Below, piece after piece: positions 1 to 7,886 of a stretch of DNA of 53,546 bases. Position 1 is the stretch's first letter; each line of letters begins with the position of its first letter. The stretch lies in NCBI GenBank assembly GCA_017484085.1, contig JAFUTW010000005.1, positions 1-53,546 of the forward strand. The letters are read 5' to 3'. The stretch is from Clostridia bacterium (lineage in GTDB: Bacteria; Bacillota; Clostridia; Christensenellales; Aristaeellaceae). Under the pieces are notes generated by a model that saw only the letters and a program-made list of their open reading frames with translations, searched no databases and was not told where the DNA came from. The translations under genes were made by a program, and so were the position numbers.

Positions 1-426
1 AGCATCGCGGAAGACTGCTGGGTGATGGCTGATTTGCTGAAGGACACAGCGGCGCTCGATGAGAAGATCAACACGACGCAGAAAGAAATCGATGAAGTGG
101 TAGCCCTGAACAATGCTCATATCCGCACCTACGCAGCCACAGGAGCGGACAAGATTGCTTTTGAGCAGAAAGCGGCTGAGTACGATTCCCGGTTCAAAAA
201 AGCCGAAGCCCGGCTGGCAAAGCTGAAAGCGGAACGGGATGAACATTTGGCCCGGAGCAGAATGATTGAGGGCTTCATCAACGAAATGCTGAATGCGCCG
301 CTGGTACTCACTGAATGGCAGGATCAACTCTGGAACATGCTGGTGCAGAAGGCGGTCATCTCCGCCGACGGCACTGTGGCATTCACCTTCAAAGGAGAAA
401 AAACGATCACGGTCAGGGTGGAATGA
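1..426 (+). CDS. Serine recombinase, C-terminal part (5' end outside window)
   Basis: The frame is open from base 1 to a stop at 424-426, so only the last 141 residues are present and no start is assigned. The visible part is a long charged, coiled-coil-rich stretch (about residues 8-85), followed by a compact end containing LTEWQDQLWNMLVQKAVI and a short beta-rich tail ending FKGEKTITVRVE. This arrangement is typical of the C-terminal coiled coil and tail of large serine recombinases that excise and integrate mobile elements. The catalytic resolvase domain would lie upstream of the window. An intrinsic terminator follows at once. The gene therefore probably closes the right end of an integrated element whose body lies to the left. 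The family assignment rests on the tail only. Confidence 0.72.
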   Translation, partial: SIAEDCWVMADLLKDTAALDEKINTTQKEIDEVVALNNAHIRTYAATGADKIAFEQKAAEYDSRFKKAEARLAKLKAERDEHLARSRMIEGFINEMLNAPLVLTEWQDQLWNMLVQKAVISADGTVAFTFKGEKTITVRVE

Positions 427-450
427 ACATCCTGGCCGTGATTCTTTTCA

Positions 451-472
451 GGCGGGATTGCCCGCCTTTTTC
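451..472 (+). terminator. Intrinsic terminator of the recombinase gene
   Basis: GGCGGG-ATTG-CCCGCC forms a 6-bp GC stem followed directly by TTTTTCT, 24 bases after the stop codon. Confidence 0.85.
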
Positions 473-478
473 TATTGG

Positions 479-568
479 CCTACGGGAAAGGGCTTTGAGC
501 CTACGGGAAAGCCTTATGGGCCTACGGAAAGGGGCTTTGAGCCTACGGGAAACCGGCTTCCCGTAGGA
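479..568 (+). repeat. Four 21-base tandem repeats ending in a hairpin
   Basis: CCTACGGGAAAG-like cores begin at 479, 500, 521 and 542, an exact 21-base period; the third lacks one G. The last copy pairs with an inverted arm (542-551 CCTACGGGAA with 558-567 TTCCCGTAGG). A further partial copy, GCCTACGGGTAGGC, lies near 630. The block sits between the recombinase terminator and the tRNA. It could be a protein-binding array at the end of the element or a simple tandem duplication. Confidence 0.7.
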
Positions 569-675
569 CAATAGCAAGCAAATTAGGCAAAATTGCCGTT
601 CTAAAAGATGAAAACAGGCATATTGAGCCTACGGGTAGGCAACTGAAAGTCTGGTGTTTAGCGGTTCTCCGGACA

Positions 676-716
676 AAAAGTAACAACCCTAATCTCGTAT
701 CAAGATTAGGGTTGTT
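676..716 (-). terminator. Intrinsic terminator of tRNA-Ala
   Basis: A 14-bp perfect stem (682-695 with 703-716; AACAACCCTAATCT and its complement) is followed, reading leftward, by ACTTTTTGT. It lies just downstream of the tRNA on the minus strand. Confidence 0.85.
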
Positions 717-719
717 GGG

Positions 720-795
720 TGGTGGAGCATAGGGGAGTCGAACCCCTGACCTTTTGAATGCCATTCAAACGCGCTACCAACTGCGCTAATGCCCC
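720..795 (-). tRNA. tRNA-Ala (anticodon GGC)
   Basis: The minus strand folds as a 76-nt cloverleaf. The acceptor pairs GGGGCAT with ATGCTCC and includes the G3:U70 pair that marks alanine tRNAs. The anticodon stem is TTTGA/TCAAA around loop ATGGCAT, so the anticodon is GGC. The T arm is AGGGG-TTCGACT-CCCCT and a CCA end is encoded. Its position next to the end of a recombinase-bearing element is notable, but no direct repeat of the tRNA end is visible within the window. Confidence 0.96.
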
Positions 796-869
796 GTGAA
801 CATTGGATATTATACGCCGCCTGCCGTGTGGTGTCAATCCTTTTTTTCATTTTTTCCTCATGGGAGAAA

Positions 870-905
870 AACGGAGAGGGCTCCCTGAAAGAACCCTCTC
901 CGAAG
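870..905 (-). terminator. Intrinsic terminator of the SH3-repeat protein gene
   Basis: Reading leftward, GGAGAGGG pairs with CCCTCTCC around a 13-base loop and is followed by GTTTTTC. The stem begins within 17 bases of the upstream gene's stop codon. Confidence 0.85.
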
Positions 906-916
906 ATGTAAGCTGA

Positions 917-2161
917 TCAGTAGTTGACGTTCCAGGTGGAAACGTAGCCCACACCGCCGTCGATGAAGATCATGCAGACATTGTCGCCGTACTGCAGCAT
1001 GCGGGCTTCCTTCCCGTTCGAATAGGTGGCCTTGAGGTTTGTCAGCTTCGCGTCGTTGTAGACGTTGATGGCGCTGCCGCCGCCCGCGGCCGGGGCCAGC
1101 GAGATCATCTGACCGGCGCTGGGGCCGCCGTTTACGGGGCCGTACTCCGAAGGCTTGGGTGTCGCGGTGGGCACGGGCGTCAGGTATTCCACATACGGAT
1201 TGTAGTAGGGCGTCGCCGTCGGCGCAAGGCCGCCGAAGCGCAGATACTGCGTCATCATCCAGCCGTGGATGCCGTCCACGTAGACCTCGCACCAGGTGAT
1301 GCCGTGGGAGACGACGTGCACCTGCTTGCCGTTGTAGTACTGCCCGAGGGAGCGGGAAGACTGGGACGGGGATTCGCGCAGGTTCAGCACCTGTGTGCTC
1401 CTTGGGTTGTTGACCCACGCGGTGGTATAGCTCTGATCCGGCTTGGGCGTGGGGGTGATGACGGGCGCGGGAGCGGGCCGGCTGCCGTCCTCCGAAAGAT
1501 AGCCGGAAGACATGAAGCCCGTCAGGCCGCCGCCGGAGATCCAGTACCAGCCGGTCCCCTTGAGAAGCACGGTGACGCGGGTGCCCGTGGCCAGAGAGCC
1601 GAGGCTGCCATAGGAGAACGATGGGCCGGAGCGGACGTTTACCTTGCCGCCGTTGCGCGTGACGACAGTGGCGGATGTGCCGCCGTAATTGATGAGGGAA
1701 TTGTGGATGTATCCCTCAAAGGTCTGTCCGTATTGCTGGAGCCGGACGTAATACCAGTAGCCGACGGTCCGCAGGATGCTCACTTCCGTGCCGGAGTTGA
1801 CACGCGTGACGATGCCGGTATCCAGCGACGGACCCATGCGCAGGTTGACGTAGCCGCCCGGCGCGTAGCTTACCTTGGCGCGGCCGCTGCCGTGCTGTGA
1901 GAAGGTGAGGTAATTGCCGGACATGTATCCGCGCTTGCCGTCCGGCGTGGTGACCGGGTACCATTCGCCGACCGGGCTGCCTTCCAGGCGGAGCCATGTG
2001 CCGCCGCTGTAGCGCCCGAGGCTTTGGCTGTTCACGGAAGCCCGTTCCCGCAGGTTGAGCTTGCCGCCGGTGACGATCGCGTATTCAGCTGCCTGCGCCA
2101 GGCAGGGCAGCAGCAAAGCCAGCAGCAGGACTGCGGCGAGCAGTTTCTTTTTCATCTTCAA
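917..2161 (-). CDS. Secreted protein with five SH3-like repeats
   Basis: This 414-residue protein begins with a signal peptide (KMKKK, a leucine-rich core, likely cut after AQA near residue 24; no lipobox). The mature part is a string of bacterial SH3 (SH3_3/SH3b) repeats marked by N(L/V)R-x(2)-(P/A)S near each start and G(Y/F/W)(M/I) near each end. They lie at about residues 26-88, 96-158, 164-225 and 245-311, with a degenerate fifth at 362-414. Proline- and threonine-rich linkers separate repeats 3 and 4 and repeats 4 and 5. Such domains usually bind peptidoglycan or attach proteins to the wall. No enzymatic domain is visible, so it is probably structural or a targeting protein. It is a single-gene unit with its own terminator. 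Confidence 0.85.
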   Translation of the reverse strand: MKMKKKLLAAVLLLALLLPCLAQAAEYAIVTGGKLNLRERASVNSQSLGRYSGGTWLRLEGSPVGEWYPVTTPDGKRGYMSGNYLTFSQHGSGRAKVSYAPGGYVNLRMGPSLDTGIVTRVNSGTEVSILRTVGYWYYVRLQQYGQTFEGYIHNSLINYGGTSATVVTRNGGKVNVRSGPSFSYGSLGSLATGTRVTVLLKGTGWYWISGGGLTGFMSSGYLSEDGSRPAPAPVITPTPKPDQSYTTAWVNNPRSTQVLNLRESPSQSSRSLGQYYNGKQVHVVSHGITWCEVYVDGIHGWMMTQYLRFGGLAPTATPYYNPYVEYLTPVPTATPKPSEYGPVNGGPSAGQMISLAPAAGGGSAINVYNDAKLTNLKATYSNGKEARMLQYGDNVCMIFIDGGVGYVSTWNVNY

Positions 2162-2233
2162 TCCCCCTCGTTGGTTCCTTCGCCCATAAGACGGGGCGGG
2201 GTACCGGGTTTATCCCGGCCATAAATCTTTTTC

Positions 2234-2242
2234 ATTATATCA
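2234..2242 (-). promoter_or_regulatory. Extended -10 promoter for the SH3-repeat protein
   Basis: Reading leftward, TGATATAAT (TGn plus a perfect TATAAT) lies about 70 bases ahead of the start codon. No good -35 box is seen. A CCGGG-TTTAT-CCCGG hairpin (2205-2219) lies in the leader. Confidence 0.55.
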
Positions 2243-2268
2243 CAGGGATGGCACGGGCGCTACCCGCG

Positions 2269-2297
2269 TTGACTTTTCTCTTTCCGAAAGGTACACT
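2269..2297 (+). promoter_or_regulatory. Sigma-A type promoter for the pseudouridine synthase
   Basis: TTGACT (2269-2274), a 17-base spacer and TACACT (2292-2297) lie 37 bases ahead of the chosen ATG. This also argues against the in-frame upstream ATG at 2248, which precedes the promoter. Confidence 0.7.
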
Positions 2298-2334
2298 GAT
2301 GCTGTCAGTAACCTTTAAGAGGAGGAAGAGGGCG

Positions 2335-3222
2335 ATGCGCCGACTCAGCTATACCGTACCGCCGGAGGAAGAGGGGCGCACCGTGCGCCAGCTGGCGCCT
2401 CGGCGCTTCTCGCTGGGGGAGCATGCCTTCCGCCGCCTCAAGGCCCGGGGCAGGGTGATGGTCAACGGCGTCAGCGTACACGCCTCGGCAATACTGCATG
2501 CGGGCGACCGGCTGGAGGTTTTGCTGGATAACGGGGAAGGCTGCAAAGAGGGGCAGCTGCCGCCGGCGTACAAGGGCTGCGCGGTGCGGTATCTGGACCA
2601 GGACCTCGTCATCGTTTCGAAAGCTGCGCCCATGCCGACGCTGCCGGGCGCTTACAACCGGGACGACACGCTTCGGGAAGCGCTCGCCGTGATGCTGGGC
2701 GAGGATGCCGGCACGTTCCGCTATCACCCCGTGAACCGGCTGGACAAGGGAACAAGCGGCCTGCTCGCCGTCGCCCGGCATGACCATGCGCAGCGGCTGA
2801 TGGCGTCGCGCCTGCACTCGGGCGATTTCATCCGGGAATACCTGGCGGTGACCGAAGGGATCCCGGAGCAGGAGCAGGGCAGCATCGACGCGCCGATCGC
2901 AAGGAGCGGGGAGGGCGCCAGGCGCTGCGTCAGCGCAGAGGGCAAACCCGCCCTGACGCATTACCGGGTTGAAGGGACAGCGGGTGGGCGTGCGCTGCTC
3001 CGGCTCCGCCTAGAAACCGGGCGCACACATCAGATCCGCGTACACCTCGCATCCATCGGGTGCCCGATCTGCGGGGATTATCTGTACGGCACAGAACTGC
3101 CGGAGCTGGCCGGGCGCTTTGCCCTGCACTCGGCAAGACTCTGCTGCAGCCAGCCTGTGACCGGGGAGCGGATCGAGGTGGAAGAGCCGCTGCCGCAGGA
3201 GCTGGAAAGGCTGCTTTGCTGA
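2335..3222 (+). CDS. RluA-family pseudouridine synthase
   Basis: This 295-residue enzyme is predicted to isomerise uridine to pseudouridine in ribosomal (or possibly transfer) RNA. An N-terminal S4-like RNA-binding part (about residues 12-60, RRFSLGEHAFRRLKARGRVMVNG) precedes the catalytic domain. The family signature HPVNRLDKGTSGLL carries the catalytic aspartate of RLD, and RLRLETGRTHQIRVHLASIG is the second conserved block. The ATG at 2335 was chosen because AAGAGGAGG lies just upstream and the promoter ends at 2297. The exact target position (RluC-, RluD- or YtzG-like) cannot be told from the sequence. Confidence 0.92.
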   Translation: MRRLSYTVPPEEEGRTVRQLAPRRFSLGEHAFRRLKARGRVMVNGVSVHASAILHAGDRLEVLLDNGEGCKEGQLPPAYKGCAVRYLDQDLVIVSKAAPMPTLPGAYNRDDTLREALAVMLGEDAGTFRYHPVNRLDKGTSGLLAVARHDHAQRLMASRLHSGDFIREYLAVTEGIPEQEQGSIDAPIARSGEGARRCVSAEGKPALTHYRVEGTAGGRALLRLRLETGRTHQIRVHLASIGCPICGDYLYGTELPELAGRFALHSARLCCSQPVTGERIEVEEPLPQELERLLC

Positions 3223-3235
3223 GAAGAATCTTCCG

Positions 3236-3262
3236 AACGCCGGCCCGTCCGGCGCTTATTTT
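3236..3262 (+). terminator. Terminator between convergent genes
   Basis: CGCCGG-CCCGT-CCGGCG followed by CTTATTTTTTG ends the pseudouridine synthase gene. Its T run overlaps the last codons of the convergent tex gene. Confidence 0.8.
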
Positions 3263-5487
3263 TTGCCCTTGACCATGGTAAGGCCGATTCGCTTCCTGGC
3301 CACGTCCACATCCACGACCCAGACGGTGACGATGTCACCCACGTGGACCGCCTCCGAAGGATGGCGGATAAAGCGGTCCGCCAGGCGGGAGATGTGCACC
3401 AGGCCGTCCTGGTGTACGCCGATATCGACGAAGGCGCCGAAGTCGGTCACGTTGCGGACGGTTCCCTTGAGTTCCATGCCGGGGGCGAGGTCGCTGAGGT
3501 CCATCACGTCCGTGCGCAGCAGGGGCGGAGGCAGCTCGTCGCGGGGATCGCGGCCCGGCCGTTCCAGCTCGGAGGCGATATCCCGCAGCGTCATCTCACC
3601 GACGTCCAGCTCGGAGGCGAGCTTTGCCATCCCTTCCGCCTCGCAGCGCGCGAGGAAGCCGGGGATCCCGCCGCCGGAGAGTTCCCTTGCGCTGACGCCC
3701 ATCCGCGCAAGGAGCGCTCGGGCAGCAGCGTAGCTTTCCGGATGGACGGCGGTCGCATCCAGCGGCTCCTTCCCGTGCACGCGCAGGAAGCCGGCGCACT
3801 GCTGGAAAGCCTTGGGCCCCAGTTTGGGAACCTTTTTCAGCTGAGCGCGGCTGGTAAGCCCGTTTTCCTCGCGGAAGGCGACGATGCTGCGCGCCAGCGT
3901 TTCGCCGATGCCGGCGACGTGGGAGAGCAGCTCCACGGAGGCGGTGGCAGCGTCCACGCCGACGGAGGAGACGCAGGCCTCCACGACGCCGGACAGGGCG
4001 GCGGAGAGCTGCGCGGGCTTGAGATCGTGCTGGTACTGCCCGACGCCGATGCCCTTTGGGTCGATCTTGATGAGTTCGGCGAGGGGGTCCTGCAGCCGCC
4101 TGGCGATCGAGATGGCGCCGCGCTCCAGCACGTCGTAGCCGGGCAGCTCCTTCGCGGCGGCCTCGGAGGCTGACCAGATGGAGGCGCCGGCCTCGTTGAC
4201 GATCATGTAGGAGACCCCGGGCAGGGAAGGCAGCAGAGAGGCGATGAACTGCTCGCTTTCGCGGGAAGCGGTGCCGTTGCCGATAGCGACGGCGGTGACG
4301 CGGTTGCGGCGGATGAGGCCGCTGACCAGCGCTTCCTCGCGTTGGCGCTGGAAGTCCTTCATGGGCAGGGTAAAGTGGCCGATGGCGGTTTCCAGCACGC
4401 GCCCGTTTTCATCGACCACGGCGAGCTTGCAGCCGTTGCGGAAGCCGGGATCGACGCCCAGGGTGACGCGCCCGCGGACGGGCGGCTGCATCAGCAGCTC
4501 CCGCAGGTTTTCGGCAAAGACGCGGATGGCGCCCTCGTTCGCGCGGTCGGTCAGTTCGCTGCGCAGCTCCCGCTCCAGGGAAGGCTCGATGAGGCGCTCC
4601 CAGGCATCCCTGCCGGCTTCCCGTACCTGGTCAGCGCACGGGGATGCGCCGCGCACGGTCGCGCGGGCCAGGATATCCTGCGCGCCGGCGTCGTCTGCGG
4701 CGACGGAAACGCGCAGCAGCCCTTCCTTTTCGCCGCGGTTGAGGGCGAGGATGCGGTGATTGGCAGCCCGCAGGACGGGCTCCTTGTAGTCCGCATACTG
4801 CAGATAGGTCTCCGCCGCATGGCGCACAGGGCCGCGCTTTGCGCCGGGATCCTCCTCATCGGGGTCCTCCGGCTCGGCGGCCTTCGCCTTTTTCGCGCCC
4901 TTTTCCTCGATCAGCGTGCTCTGGAGAACGCCTGTCCTGCGGATGAGCGCGCGCAGGGGGGCGCGGATGTCCGCGTCGTCCGCAAAGCGCTCCGCCAGGA
5001 TGTCGCGCGCCATGCGCAGGGCCGTCTCTGTATCCGGCACGCCGTTTTCTTCCGATACATAAGCGGCTGCCAGCGCCTCAGGGTCGTCCTTCGGTCCCTG
5101 CCGCAGCAGCGCCTCTGCGAGCGGTTCCAGCCCTTTTTCCTTTGCGATGCTGGCCCGCGTGCGGCGCTTGGGCCGGTAGGGCAGGTACAGATCTTCCAGC
5201 TGGGCGAGCGTCGTCGCCGCTGCGAGCTTTGCGGAGAGCTCGGGCGTCAGTTTGCCCTGCTCGGCGATGGCGGACGCGATCTTCTCCCGGCGCTCTTCCA
5301 TGCTACGCAGATAGGTGAGGCGCTCTTCCAGCGCGCGCAGGCGGGTATCGTCCATGGCCTCTGTCTGCTCCTTGCGGTATCTGGCGATGAAGGGGATGGT
5401 ATTCCCCTCATCCAGCATGCCGGCGATGGCGGAGACGACGCCCTCGCTCGTTTCAAAGTCCTTCGCCAGAACGGCGTAAATGTTCAT
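3256..5487 (-). CDS. tex: Tex family RNA-binding transcription accessory protein
   Basis: This 743-residue protein matches the Tex/Spt6-like architecture. An N-terminal helical domain contains FIARYRKEQTEAMDD and LYLPYRPKRRTRASIA. A YqgF/RNase H-like core follows at about residues 330-450 (LGVDPGFRNGCKLAVVDENG), then helix-hairpin-helix segments (VGVDAATASVELLSHVAGIG, LKKVPKLGPKAFQQCAGFLR). A C-terminal S1 RNA-binding domain starts near residue 665 (GTVRNVTDFGAFVDIGVHQDG). Tex binds RNA and acts in transcription elongation and RNA turnover. The ATG at 5487 follows a GGAGGA site; the ATG 14 codons upstream lacks one. An insert rich in Lys, Glu and Asp near residue 205 looks like a variable linker. 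Confidence 0.95.
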   Translation of the reverse strand: MNIYAVLAKDFETSEGVVSAIAGMLDEGNTIPFIARYRKEQTEAMDDTRLRALEERLTYLRSMEERREKIASAIAEQGKLTPELSAKLAAATTLAQLEDLYLPYRPKRRTRASIAKEKGLEPLAEALLRQGPKDDPEALAAAYVSEENGVPDTETALRMARDILAERFADDADIRAPLRALIRRTGVLQSTLIEEKGAKKAKAAEPEDPDEEDPGAKRGPVRHAAETYLQYADYKEPVLRAANHRILALNRGEKEGLLRVSVAADDAGAQDILARATVRGASPCADQVREAGRDAWERLIEPSLERELRSELTDRANEGAIRVFAENLRELLMQPPVRGRVTLGVDPGFRNGCKLAVVDENGRVLETAIGHFTLPMKDFQRQREEALVSGLIRRNRVTAVAIGNGTASRESEQFIASLLPSLPGVSYMIVNEAGASIWSASEAAAKELPGYDVLERGAISIARRLQDPLAELIKIDPKGIGVGQYQHDLKPAQLSAALSGVVEACVSSVGVDAATASVELLSHVAGIGETLARSIVAFREENGLTSRAQLKKVPKLGPKAFQQCAGFLRVHGKEPLDATAVHPESYAAARALLARMGVSARELSGGGIPGFLARCEAEGMAKLASELDVGEMTLRDIASELERPGRDPRDELPPPLLRTDVMDLSDLAPGMELKGTVRNVTDFGAFVDIGVHQDGLVHISRLADRFIRHPSEAVHVGDIVTVWVVDVDVARKRIGLTMVKGKK

Positions 5488-5567
5488 GGATCTTCCTCCA
5501 TTCGCTTTAACACAGCAAGACCGATTCACTCCCTGAATCGGGAAGGAATCGGCTGCTTTTCGCCGTT

Positions 5568-5596
5568 ATTATAGCTGATTTGAGGGAGAGGGGCAA
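5568..5596 (-). promoter_or_regulatory. Promoter for tex
   Basis: Reading leftward, TTGCCC, a 17-base spacer and TATAAT end about 80 bases before the start codon. Confidence 0.6.
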
Positions 5597-5600
5597 GAAG

Positions 5601-5627
5601 AAAGCCCCGGCGGCGGGCCGGAGCTTT
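5601..5627 (-). terminator. Terminator of the PPK2 gene
   Basis: Reading leftward, AAGCTCCGGC pairs imperfectly with GCCGGGGCTT and is followed by TCTTCTT, 16 bases after the PPK2 stop. Confidence 0.65.
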
Positions 5628-5642
5628 GACAGGACGGCTGGG

Positions 5643-7127
5643 TCAGTGCTTATCCCTGCAGGCTTTCTGGATGGCATCCACCACGATGCCAAGCGCTTTG
5701 ATGCGTGCGTACTTCTTGTCGTTGCTCTCCAGTACGTACCAGGGCGCGTAGACGGTATTGGTCTTCTGCAGCATCTCGTCCACGGCCTGCTCGTAGAGAT
5801 CCCATTTCTCGCGGTTTCTCCAGTCCTCTTCCGTGATCTTCCACTGCTTTTCGGGGGTGTTCTGCCGGTCGGTAAAGCGCTCCAGCTGCGTCTTGTTGTC
5901 GATCTGCACCCAGAACTTGATGATGACGGCGCCCCAGTCGGCGAGCTCTTTTTCAAACTCGTTCATCTCGTTATAGGCCCGCTGCCAGTCGTTCTCGCTG
6001 CAGAAGCCTTCCAGGCGCTCCACCATCACGCGGCCGTACCACGTCCTGTCGAAGATGGCGATGTGCCCGTCCTTGGGCAGGCGCGTCCAGAAGCGCCAGA
6101 GGAAGTGCCGCGCTTTTTCGTGGGGTTCCGGGCTGGCGATGGGATGAACCTCGTAGCCGCGGGGATCCAGCGCGCTGGCGATGCGTTTGATGTTGCCGCC
6201 CTTGCCCGCGGCATCCCAGCCCTCGTAGGCGATGATGACGGGGATCTTCTTGCGATACAGCTCGTTGTGCAGGCTGCGAAGCTGCTTCTGGAGCCGGTCC
6301 AGCTGCTTCTCGTAATCCTCCTGCTCCAGCACCTTGTCTTCCAACGGGATATCCTTGAGGAGGGGCGTGGGGTTCAGCGGGAAGGTGTTCTGCAGGATGG
6401 GGACAGCCAGGGAATGGTTTTTGAGCGCGGTTTCAATGCCCTGGTTGAGGAAGCGGAGCACCTGCAGTTCCGCCCACTTCCTGTCCTTGGCGTCGATGAT
6501 GTACCACGGGGAGGAGGAGGGATTGGTATCGGAAAGGTACTGGCTGTAGACCTCCATCGCCTCGTCGTAGCGGCGGTTTTCCCGGAGGTCGTCCTCGCTG
6601 ACGCGCCAGCGCGTGTTCTTGTCCTCCTTCAGGGCGCGCAGCCGTTTCTCCTGCTCCTTGCGGCTGATGTGGAAGAAGAACTTCATCACCAGGTAACCGT
6701 TGTCCGTGAGGGAGCGCTCCGTGGTGTTGATGCTGCGGATGCGCATACGGTATTCCGGCTCGGTCAGCTTGCCGTCCAGACGGCGGCCGGTCACTTCGTT
6801 CATCCAGTAGCCGTCGAAGAAGGTGAACTTCCCGGCTTCCGGAATCTCAAGAAGATAGCGGCGCAGGAAGGGATAGCGCTTTTCCTCCTCGGTGGGCTGC
6901 GGCGCCATGGTGCGCACGCGGAAGAAGCGCGGATCGATGTTCTTGATGACCCTGCCGATGACGCTGCCTTTTCCGGCGGCGCCCCAGCCTTCAAAGATGA
7001 CCATCACCGGCAGTTTGGCATCCTTGATTTTCATCTGAGAAGCGAACAGCTTTTCCTGTTCCTTTTTTAATTCAGACGAGAGCTGCTCCGCCTCGGGCGG
7101 GATCGATTTGACGAAATCCTTCAGCAT
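5643..7127 (-). CDS. Two-domain PPK2 kinase (polyphosphate:AMP phosphotransferase type)
   Basis: This 494-residue protein contains two PPK2 domains in tandem. Walker A motifs are GWGAAGKGS (residues 47-55) and GWDAAGKGG (303-311). In the second domain the lid and Walker B region is canonical (IAIFDRTWYGRVMVERLEGF). In the first domain the matching site reads FTFFDGYWMNEVTGRRL, without the arginine of FDRSWYGR, so the N-terminal half is probably not catalytic. Family knowledge: such class II PPK2 enzymes phosphorylate AMP to ADP with polyphosphate. The choice of AMP rather than ADP is inferred from the duplicated layout. A GGAGTGC site precedes the ATG. The bcp gene lies 50 bases upstream and may be cotranscribed. 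Confidence 0.88.
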   Translation of the reverse strand: MLKDFVKSIPPEAEQLSSELKKEQEKLFASQMKIKDAKLPVMVIFEGWGAAGKGSVIGRVIKNIDPRFFRVRTMAPQPTEEEKRYPFLRRYLLEIPEAGKFTFFDGYWMNEVTGRRLDGKLTEPEYRMRIRSINTTERSLTDNGYLVMKFFFHISRKEQEKRLRALKEDKNTRWRVSEDDLRENRRYDEAMEVYSQYLSDTNPSSSPWYIIDAKDRKWAELQVLRFLNQGIETALKNHSLAVPILQNTFPLNPTPLLKDIPLEDKVLEQEDYEKQLDRLQKQLRSLHNELYRKKIPVIIAYEGWDAAGKGGNIKRIASALDPRGYEVHPIASPEPHEKARHFLWRFWTRLPKDGHIAIFDRTWYGRVMVERLEGFCSENDWQRAYNEMNEFEKELADWGAVIIKFWVQIDNKTQLERFTDRQNTPEKQWKITEEDWRNREKWDLYEQAVDEMLQKTNTVYAPWYVLESNDKKYARIKALGIVVDAIQKACRDKH

Positions 7128-7177
7128 GGCTTTGCACTCCTTTTTCTTTTGTGATTGATGAAGGCGTTTTCTTCGGC

Positions 7178-7633
7178 TCAGGAAAGGAAGCCCAGCATCT
7201 CTCCGGGGTTCTCCGCGGCTTTCACCTTGTCCAGCGCACGCACGATGATGCCGTCTTCATCGATGAGGTAGGTCGTTCGGACGACGCCCAGGGTGACCTT
7301 GCCGTAGTTCTTCTTCTCCTTCAGGACATCATATGCCCGGATGACCTGCTTGTCCGGGTCGGAGAGCAGGGTGAAGGGCAGGCCGTACTGCTCTTCAAAT
7401 TTCTTGTGGGAGGCGACAGTGTCCTTGCTGACGCCCAGCACGACGGCGCCTTTTTCGCGGAACTGCGGATAGAGCTCGCCGAAGGCGCAGGCCTGCTTGG
7501 TGCAGCCGCTCGTCATGTCCTTGGGATAGAAATAGAGGATGACTTTCCTTCCGCGGTATTCGCTGAGCGTATGGAGGGTCCCGTTCTGGTCGGGGAGGGT
7601 AAAATCCGGGGCAGGGGTTCCGGTTTCCAGCAT
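7178..7633 (-). CDS. bcp: Thiol peroxidase (peroxiredoxin, Bcp/PrxQ type)
   Basis: This 151-residue cytosolic peroxiredoxin reduces hydroperoxides with electrons from thioredoxin. The thioredoxin-like fold begins with APDFTLPDQNG, and the active site PKDMTSGCTKQAC gives peroxidatic Cys44 and resolving Cys49, the five-residue spacing typical of Bcp/PrxQ. The length is standard. It has its own promoter at 7685-7713 and probably leads a two-gene unit with the PPK2 gene. Confidence 0.94.
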   Translation of the reverse strand: MLETGTPAPDFTLPDQNGTLHTLSEYRGRKVILYFYPKDMTSGCTKQACAFGELYPQFREKGAVVLGVSKDTVASHKKFEEQYGLPFTLLSDPDKQVIRAYDVLKEKKNYGKVTLGVVRTTYLIDEDGIIVRALDKVKAAENPGEMLGFLS

Positions 7634-7684
7634 ATGCAGTCTTCTCCTTCCGTGTTGTCGGGAAGATGTTTTATATCTTGGAAC

Positions 7685-7713
7685 AGTATAGCATAAACTG
7701 AGGTATCTGACGA
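7685..7713 (-). promoter_or_regulatory. Promoter for bcp
   Basis: Reading leftward, TCGTCA, a 17-base spacer and TATACT, with an extended TGC just before the -10, lie about 50 bases before the start. Confidence 0.6.
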
Positions 7714-7750
7714 AGAAAAGTGGCTGAAAACAGTTATTTGATTAAAATTT

Positions 7751-7767
7751 TTCTGATATGATCAGAA
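7751..7767. promoter_or_regulatory. Palindromic operator candidate
   Basis: TTCTGAT-ATG-ATCAGAA is a perfect 7-bp inverted repeat that ends 15 bases upstream of the -35 box of the desulfidase gene. Its position suits binding by an activator or repressor. Confidence 0.5.
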
Positions 7768-7782
7768 ATATGTCAGGAGCCA

Positions 7783-7811
7783 TTGACAACCGCTTTTCAT
7801 GATTTTACAAT
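7783..7811 (+). promoter_or_regulatory. Strong promoter for the desulfidase-like gene
   Basis: A perfect TTGACA (7783-7788), a 17-base spacer and TACAAT (7806-7811). The leader to the ATG is about 70 bases. Confidence 0.8.
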
Positions 7812-7886
7812 GGTTTCAGCGTTGTGAAAAGGGCGCCTGGAGTGCCCTCCCCTTTCTGTCCGGACATGCCGGAAAGGAGTAAGACC

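Noticed and set aside
479-568. CRISPR array
   Set aside because: Repeats are directly adjacent with a total period of 21 bases, no unique spacers and no cas genes.
293-574. Small protein with heptapeptide repeats (PTGKGFE-like) over the 21-base repeats
   Set aside because: It starts inside the recombinase gene in another frame and runs through that gene's terminator; the repeats are better seen as DNA.
4342-5574. Long open frame on the plus strand opposite tex
   Set aside because: High-GC antisense shadow of tex; no family pattern or ribosome site. The same reasoning removed the long antisense frames over the PPK2, desulfidase, DhaK, leuC, terminase, portal and capsid genes.
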